Both the position numbers and the translations under genes were made by a program. The notes under the pieces are model-generated. The model worked only from the letters and a program-made list of their open reading frames with translations. It did no database searches and was not told where the DNA came from. Below are positions 16,120 to 22,294 of a stretch of 22,294 bases of DNA, piece after piece. Positions within the stretch are counted from its first letter, which is position 1. Each line of letters starts with the position of its first letter. Location: NCBI GenBank assembly GCA_003427395.1, contig BFEA01000838.1:426072-448365 (forward strand). The letters are read 5' to 3'. The DNA is from Chara braunii (lineage: Eukaryota > Streptophyta > Charophyceae > Charales > Characeae).

Positions 16120-17593
16120 CCTCGACTATCCTGCTTCTTCCTCATCTCTCTCTTGCAGTGACGAAGATCCTGCTCTTCCTCCTTCTTTTTTGATTCCCCC
16201 TGCTTGCAGCAACCGCCATGAGTTTCGCACTTGAGTCGGTCATCTCTACTCAACTTTTTCAACCTCAACTGTCTCTGCAATTTCGCCCAAGTGTCTCATC
16301 TACGACTTAACTCTGATCTATTGAGGTTTGCGCAGCTGTTTAGCATGCAAGCTAGATATGCAACGGTGGAAGTGAACATAGCGACGGATCGTGGTTCTGC
16401 AGTCATCTCGGTGGAAGCATCATCCTTTTAACGTTTCTCTCGGCCCAGGCAAAGTGACGTGACAATCATCCTCGTGTTCAGCAGCGACCTCTGCAGTATC
16501 GACACTGCTCGGTGAAGCGAAGTGGTAGAGAGACTATATGAGTGGGGGCGTGAACTGGTGATCGATTGGCGGCAACGATTAGCTACGTCGGGCGAAGAAG
16601 TAGTGGGAATGGAGAGTATCGACACCTTTTCTCTACTATCAAGTACATCGGATTCTCCAGCCCTACTATTCATGTTCTTCGTCCTTTCCATCCTCCTCGC
16701 AGATGAATCGCCTCTCCACTATCTCTCTCCCCTCTAACCTTCCAACTGTCTGGCCATCTTGGGCCGATCCTTTGCTCTCTCTTGAAATCCGCCCGATAGC
16801 GATACCTCCTTCCATCTTCAGTACGCTCGTGATTGGACTAGATTTGTGGCAACCAATTTCTGCATGCTATCTGTGAAGGCACATTGGGCGCACTATTATG
16901 AAGATCGGGAAGTGGTCTATCCAGACGAGACTATTCTGCTTCCGGTGCAAGTGTGGGCCTGTGTGGCCATCAGACACAACCGGACTTCTTGCGGGGCTCC
17001 TTTTCGGTGAGGTAGCACAAGGAGGGAGAGCGACCATTGCCAACGAGATCCTCGTCTTTCTAGCGCAGATCGTCGACAATCTACCTTTGAGTATCATTTC
17101 CTTCAATACAAAGACCCAAATCAGATGGAGCCAGTGACCTTGGAGCGAACGCTAACACCAACGATCATCTAGACAAGTTGCACGGAGGACGGTGGACATT
17201 TCTCGGACCAGCACGACCCATCCGAGTGGAACTTCCTCAATTTAGATGAGCTCTCCCCCGACAACTCTGATATGGAAGATTTATGGACAACTCATCGCGA
17301 CAACGGGGAGCTGCAATCTGACAACTATCCCAAACCGATAAGCGCTCCCCGGTGAGCAAGAAGAAGAAAAGGAAGCAGAAGTTGAATCCACGACAAAAAA
17401 AAAAAAAAAAAAAGTCGAGGATGAGGAAGGCAAAGAGGAGGAAAACTATCCGCCGGCAGAACAGCACGAGGAGTTATCACAACTCCAACACCATGAAGTA
17501 TGGTCAACAAGCTCCCGGCCAGCCATACCAGTGGATTCCACGTGGAATCTTGATTTGCCTAAAGAAGCAGCTAGTCGCCACGATGGTGCATAA
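16120..17593 (+). pseudogene. Unidentified frame-broken coding region downstream of integrase
   Basis: I do not recognise this protein. Protein-like frames follow each other on the plus strand with shifts between them: 16231-16431 (LLRFAQLFSMQARYATVEVN), 16519-16737 (VERLYEWGRELVIDWRQRL), 16795-17004 (DTSFHLQYARDWTRFVATNF, then VYPDETILLPVQVW) and 17236-17355 (LNLDELSPDNSDMEDLW). A one-base shift in a C run at about 17347 leads to 17350-17593, a Glu- and Lys-rich tail with six Lys from a 19-A run, ending at TAA 17591-17593. No catalytic motif or membrane span is evident. Same strand and adjacency suggest it belongs to the retroelement as a 3' ORF, but a nested host pseudogene is possible. Confidence 0.4.
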
Positions 17594-17739
17594 TCCTCCC
17601 ATTGTTGCCGCCGTTTTCGCTCACCATCTCCCTCCTCTGCTGCCCCCTCGGCGGTTTGGCCCCGTCTTTCTTCCCGCTCGAACGCTCCATCTACGTCCCG
17701 TCCTCCACCACCCTCTTGATTAGCTTTCGTTCTTCCCGC

Positions 17740-18170
17740 TCCCCCACATCGAATTATCCCTCGACTTCGCATCTTCGCCAACCAGCTTTTCTATCGTCAT
17801 TGTTTTGTCAATTTGCTATGTGAAGCCCACCCCCATGTCGGTCTCTCCTTTCTCCTCAATATCCTCCTCTTCAGTGTCGCATGGAGGCAGTACAACCATA
17901 CGGAGTTCAAGTTGTATTGCATCATTTCCGGGACCTTCTCTGTCGTGGAAGACTATGAGTCCATGCGTGAAATACCATGTGCACGATCCCCACTCTCTAC
18001 ACTGAATACCTCACCTCCCTCTCCCGACCCAATCATCCATTCCCTCGCGTTTATCAGATCATCCTTTTCGTTGATCTCGGTGACAAACCCTGTGATTACT
18101 TTCCCTCGCTTCCGTCGCAATGGCCCCGACCCCCTCCCCCTCCACTCCTAGTTAATTACAATCGAGCGGA
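17740..18170 (+). pseudogene. Second unidentified protein-like stretch
   Basis: A plus-strand frame open from about 17745 to 17985 includes IPRLRIFANQLFYRHCFVNL and RQYNHTEFKLYCIISGTFSV. After a shift near 17975 another frame continues with TLYTEYLTSLSRPNHPFPRV and ILFVDLGDKPCDYF, ending near 18180. Residue composition is natural rather than low-complexity, which argues for former coding sequence. I do not recognise a family. The 17600-17740 stretch before it is pyrimidine-rich and unconvincing as protein. Confidence 0.4.
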
Positions 18171-18180
18171 GCATCAGTGA

Positions 18181-20280
18181 GCCGACAATAGCAAGCAAAG
18201 CAGATCTAGATAGTAGATATTGAGGTCTCAATCTCCTTTGCAGTTGCGGAAGACTATCGGCAGCTCGCGATGGCAAAAACCTCACGAGAGCTTTGCAATC
18301 GAAGTTGGCATCAACATGTGCTTCTCTCTGTCCCACAATATCAGTTCAATATAATAACATGCATTTTTTTCTGCTTGTTGATATGCTGGGTTCCTCTTCT
18401 CTCTCACTCTTCTTCTCATGTAAGTTAGCCTTTCCTGACTTTCGTGCATGCAATCAGGAGATATCATAATTTTGGAACCCCCCGAACGTCACATATGTGA
18501 CGTGCCAACTTTTGTACATGAACGAGCTTTTGAAGCCTTGAGTTTTGGTATCCGGGTTTTTTCAATCTCTAATGGGCTTTAGGGGTACCCTTCGTTTTGG
18601 GCGGTAGGTGGCGCATGAAATCAATGATCATGGAGACCCTCCCAAGTTTGAAACTCGTTGATTTCCCGAACTTCTTCACAATTTTTCGTCGGCAATCCAT
18701 GAATTTGCATAGGACATACGGGCGTCTTAGTGGGTGCACTAAAAATTTTGTTCGGTAGTTGGGAATTCCGGAATATGTAGTCGAAGCACTTCACGCTGAC
18801 GTGTTTTTTCTTGCAAGAGAATGCTCCTAAAAGCGCCCTTGAAAGCTCTGTGAATTTTCAGTAGGGATCAGAATAGGCGTAGGATTTTCGCATTTCCAAT
18901 TCAGCGCGCAGATATCGTTTTTGGAATTCTCAATCTTGATTTAGCTTTAGAGTTCGAATGGACAGAACATAACTATTTTTTTGCCTTTTTGTCTATGTGT
19001 CGGCGCCATGCATGTAAACTTCCCTCGCTTTCCGCTATGCGCCATTGCCATCTTCACATTTCTCTTCTTCACACCTTCCCCCTTTCACCCGTAACTATTT
19101 TTCACCCCCTTTCCCTTCGCGCTCCTCTCCCTCTCCTTCCATCTGAATCTTGGTCCTGGTCCGCACTACTCTTTGCGCCCTCCTTCTTCCTGCCTTCATC
19201 CCCCTACAGGAACTCCGTACCGATATCCTCCCCTAGGGTGTTCAAGCCATCAGACGGTATCGTGTAAGGAGAATTAATCCCCTCACGCTGTGATAGTTGC
19301 GAAAGAACTCGCACGGTTCGGTATGGCTTAAAGTTTCCCCAGGCGATTAACCCCTATTCTCTCTTCACTCCCTCCTACCCCATCCCCGTCCTCTCCCATC
19401 TTCTATTTCCCTCTTCGCAACTATATATTCCACAAGCGTATCTGAAAAACTCTCTTAACCCATCTGCGAACTGCAGGGAAGTCTTGGCTAGATGACGTAT
19501 ATGTACAGCGAGTCAAAAAGTTCTGACGAACTGACTGTAGTTTTGCAAGGTTGTGCGTCGGTTGGCTGCGACAGAATGTGGGATGTGGGCAAGTCGATAT
19601 AGAAGTTGAGTTGGCGGGGTGATGATCGTTGTGGTGTGAGGTTGGTATGTGGTGGTCGGGATCGCCAATACCTCGATAAGGAAGGTGTGTGTGTACGAGT
19701 GGTTGCATGGCTCGGGGGCATGATAAGAGAGCAAAGGTTTGTGCGTTTTGATTGTCGGTTCCTCCTCTTATTTTGGAAGTTAAGTCCATGGTGGAATGTC
19801 GGGTTTTTCTCAGATCTACCTGTATGCTTGTAACTCCTCCTCTCACCCTAGTCCCTTTCTTCGGTCAAGCTATGGCTCCGTCAACATCTTTTCAATACTG
19901 CTTCTCCCCTCTTCCTCTAAGGGTCTCCCTTCATGGATGTCCAAATGTTTAGATGACCCCTCACCCCTACCCTGAGGTCATGCCCTGCTCGTCTCGTTAA
20001 GTTCAATCGGATCTCGCAAGGACGAGCATCGATGAATTTGAGAAACCAGCGAGTTTGTGTGATCTTGCCCAGTCCTTCCTTTTGCTCCATCGTATCGAAC
20101 GGTTTATGTATGAGTGATCTTTTATCCTTGCTCATCTTTTATGATTGCAACTCGATTGGGCGAACTCACGAGAGCATCACAACAAGTCAGGAAAAAAACA
20201 TTTTCTTGTATACATCGATTGAGTTGTTACTTTGATAATGAAAACCTAGTGTTGTGCCTGTTTTCAAATAACGGATTCAG
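18181..20280. other. Two kilobases without a recognisable gene or repeat
   Basis: Frames are short and lack motifs. The longest, 141 codons on the minus strand at 19421-19846, has an H/T/S-rich composition and no family resemblance. Pyrimidine-rich tracts occur at 19020-19210 and 19350-19420. An 18-bp palindrome sits at 18486-18503. Confidence 0.5.
18486..18503. repeat. 18-bp perfect palindrome
   Basis: ACGTCACATATGTGACGT is its own reverse complement. It contains two ACGTCA/TGACGT half-sites like those bound by bZIP factors. No gene start is identified beside it, so a regulatory role is speculative. Confidence 0.5.
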
Positions 20281-20383
20281 TAGACATACACAATAAGCCT
20301 TGCTTATGCCATGTGGACCCATTACACCGATCCGACTGGGCGCCGACTTCCCATGCCCCCATTACGCCAGTCCCCGTGTAACG
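20281..20383. repeat. Direct repeat of about 100 bp, copy 1
   Basis: This matches 20448-20550 at about 85%. Shared runs are ccttgcttatgccatgt, attacaccgatccgactggg and cgccgactt. The offset between copies is 167 bp. Confidence 0.88.
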
Positions 20384-20447
20384 AGGAAATGACACGTGAA
20401 TGTGAGTGTCACGTACGAGAAGCCGTCGCAAATATCGAAAGGCGATG

Positions 20448-20550
20448 TAGACGTACACAATCAACCTTGCTTATGCCATGTTGACTGATTACACCGATCC
20501 GACTGGGCGCCGACTTTCCATACCCCCATTGCGCCAATTCTCGTGTACCG
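20448..20550. repeat. Direct repeat of about 100 bp, copy 2
   Basis: Partner of 20281-20383. The 64 bp between the copies is not repeated after the second copy, so this is either the end of a 167-bp tandem array or a short interspersed duplication. Confidence 0.88.
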
Positions 20551-21165
20551 CTGCTACTTTCCTCCCGAAACAAGGTGCTCAGGATTCGTAGGCACTGGTT
20601 TTGTCATTGTTGATACTCACTTTCCGCCGTACCCCTTATTATTGGCTTTTAACGAATTGATTGTCATCCCGTGAATGGCGGTGGAACCTCACTGGCCCAA
20701 CACTGCGTAGCCACCTTTTTTTTTTTTTTTTTTTTTAAGGAAAAATTCCTTTCTATAGTGATTCCCACCGCACCAAGTGTTATCAGGAAAAGGGGTTCCA
20801 CTATCGGGCACGTGGCGAGGACGAACACAAGGAAAGGGCGACCAGGCTGAGGCCGTCCATGTCGGATTCCGAGCTCTGTAACGAGTGGCGCCGGGACTTA
20901 ATTCGAAAACGTGATCCCGCGTGCGTACCCCCGCTTTTCCGCTCAAAGAGATGTCAAGTAGCCTGCATGGAAGTTCAGAGATACGTTTTGGACTAAACGA
21001 ACGTTTGAAAGCAGCACACACCATTTCTTTCCCAGACGGCTAGGGCCATTTCTTACTAAAACTGGAACCACACGGGGGATTTCAGTTTCGTCTGTGTTCC
21101 CAGACTCAATTTTCCAAAAATCCTTGGCACACCCCATTTTGCTGATCTTCCAAGGGCTGTTCCGC
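20551..21165. other. No gene; contains a poly(T) tract
   Basis: There are 21 T at 20716-20736, resembling a SINE tail, but no SINE body follows. A minus-strand frame (20689-21024) lacks recognisable motifs. Confidence 0.45.
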
Positions 21166-21191
21166 TTTTTTTTTTTTTTTTTTTTTTTTTT
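21166..21191. repeat. Poly(T) tract
   Basis: There are 26 T, located 5 bp before the left inverted repeat at 21197. Confidence 0.85.
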
Positions 21192-21196
21192 GAAAG

Positions 21197-21737
21197 CCTA
21201 GGGACCATGTCCCACTTGCACCGTTTAGTTTATGCAACTCAACGGTGTGAAAGCTGAAACTGTTCATTTAAATTCGATTGAAAATGGGAAATGCATGTAT
21301 AAATCGTGCGGATACACTTCGTTCTTTTTTCTCTTTTTTCACAACTGGAGTGGCATACGGGCAAGTCCACAGTCGAAAATGAAAAGTTGCCAGAATCCCA
21401 TATGAAAATGGCAAACGGAGGGAGGCTTGTAAAATTTCTCCAAAAAGACGACTTTTGGGGGAATAAGACGGTCGTTGAGCTGGCTGTCTAAAAAAAGGGA
21501 GACAAATAGCTCAACGGAAAGTGGCGAGGGTAGGGGGAGTAGTATTTGAGAGAGAGGATTTACTTCTGCTTCTTCTTGTAAGAAAAAGCAACGATGGTCT
21601 CTATTGCCTTTTTTTATTAAAAACGGACCTCTAGATGACTTGCACAACGTGCATCTCCATGGTCGCGTACAGTCACACAGCGTCGAAAACCAAACGTAGA
21701 ATTCGCTCAACGGAGCTAGTGGGACATGGTCCCAGGG
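21197..21737. mobile_element. Possible 541-bp element with 29-bp imperfect inverted repeats
   Basis: CCTAGGGACCATGTCCCACT and nine further bases (21197-21225) recur inverted at 21709-21737, where GTGGGACATGGTCCCAGGG is preceded by AACGGAGCTA. The match is about 25 of 29. GGGACCATGTCCC is itself nearly palindromic. There is no evident target-site duplication and no coding frame of note in between, so a non-autonomous DNA element is possible but unproven. Confidence 0.45.
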
Positions 21738-21779
21738 TCTTGTAGAGGCCAAGGACCAGACCCGCGGTGATTGCTGGGA

Positions 21780-22294
21780 GCGGCAGCAAATGAGATAGAT
21801 CACCTACCCAACCCATCCCATGTTAATACTCCCAGCGCACCCCCTGTCCCAACTATCCTACCTCAGTGTGACCAGCACTCAGGACCATCACCCTACCAGT
21901 ATCAAGGGCAACTTGGACCAGACAGCAGTGACAAGCACCAAGGCTGGGCCAATAGTGAAAGCGGAAGCGGACGAACCTCGCTGTACGGGAACTTCGGACG
22001 CCAGGCTCATACAATCTTCTACAGGCCCAATTCAGAGAGTCTACCCAGCAGGATTACCTAAGCAAGGCAGGCCAGCGCCCACGGACACATCCTACCGTCC
22101 TTCCCCTAACTTACCCAAGGCTAGGCGGAACTCNGACTAGCCGGAGCGACTTATATCCCTACCCTCCTGTTTAATCACTCCGACCGGAAGACAGTACAGG
22201 TCGTGAGGTTGAACATCAAAAGACCGACGAGACCCGCAAGAGAATACCGGGTCAGATTCAGGCATCGTATGGATCCAAACGAAGATCGTTGGTT
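21780..22294 (+). other. Possible decayed coding stretch, proline/serine-rich, running off the window
   Basis: A plus-strand frame at 21820-22140 is open for 106 codons and Pro/Ser/Thr-rich (for example PAGLPKQGRPAPTDTSYRPS). After a shift near the N at 22134, another frame reads a charged stretch (TDETRKRIPGQIQASYGSKR) to the window end. Composition resembles linker regions of retroelement gag proteins, but no nucleocapsid knuckle or other motif is visible. The single N at 22134 may mark a gap and account for the shift. Confidence 0.3.

Noticed and set aside
19421-19846. 141-codon minus-strand open frame
   Set aside because: Composition is biased to H, T and S, it overlaps other open frames, and no motif or repeat partner supports coding.
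20880-20925. Minus-strand TTCGAATTAAGTCCCGGCGCC, resembling a tRNA T-arm and 3' end
   Set aside because: The loop is disrupted and no matching acceptor, D-arm or A-box is found 60-90 bases upstream.
1-22294. CRISPR arrays, rRNA genes, intact tRNA genes, LTR pairs
   Set aside because: Looked for by eye on both strands; no regular repeat-spacer pattern, rRNA core sequence, complete cloverleaf or matching long terminal repeats were found.

Overview
The window looks like repeat-dense, gene-poor nuclear DNA from a eukaryote. There are no bacterial-style operons, no rRNA, no CRISPR array, no intact tRNA and no intact host gene that I can recognise. Almost everything interpretable is a transposable element or a remnant of one. 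The main LINE carries a zinc-binding (zf-RVT) domain after its reverse transcriptase, as plant and green-lineage LINEs do, so a streptophyte (a charophyte alga or land plant) is my best guess. This is inference; the species cannot be read from the window.

Layout. (1) 1-1770: T-tailed SINE copies, a back-to-back Tn5/Nextera mosaic-end sequence (230-267) that is a library artefact, a broken minus-strand coding fragment (628-1249), and a CT microsatellite holding a one-base N gap flanked by a 36-bp duplication. (2) 1770-5330: a TTAA-flanked MITE-like element (2079-2248), a 47-bp tandem pair, further SINE copies, a 291-bp fold-back element (4419-4709) and a G-rich minisatellite. (3) About 5340-10640, minus strand: one LINE with endonuclease, reverse transcriptase, thumb/C-terminal region and zf-RVT all recognisable but broken by frameshifts, stops and small deletions. 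It is split near its 5' end by a SINE with a perfect 12-bp target-site duplication. (4) 11.6-15.3 kb: more SINEs and three TTAA-flanked MITE-like elements. The flanking DNA of one of these also occurs about 0.5 kb away without the element, giving a filled-site/empty-site pair. (5) 15.3-18.2 kb, plus strand: a broken Ty3/gypsy-type integrase, then an unidentified frame-broken coding stretch. (6) 18.2-22.3 kb: mostly unassigned DNA with a 167-bp-offset direct repeat, a pair of inverted repeats about 530 bp apart, and a proline-rich open stretch running off the end.

Two systems deserve attention. The first is a SINE family with one shared 5' head joined to either of two unrelated 3' modules; each module can fold into a stem-loop before a poly(A) tail. 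The second is a family of 150-176-bp non-autonomous elements with terminal repeats beginning ACCACCAGTACTT and TTAA target duplications, the piggyBac-type signature, supported by the empty-site paralogue. Two assembly artefacts should be resolved before long-range structure at the left end is trusted.
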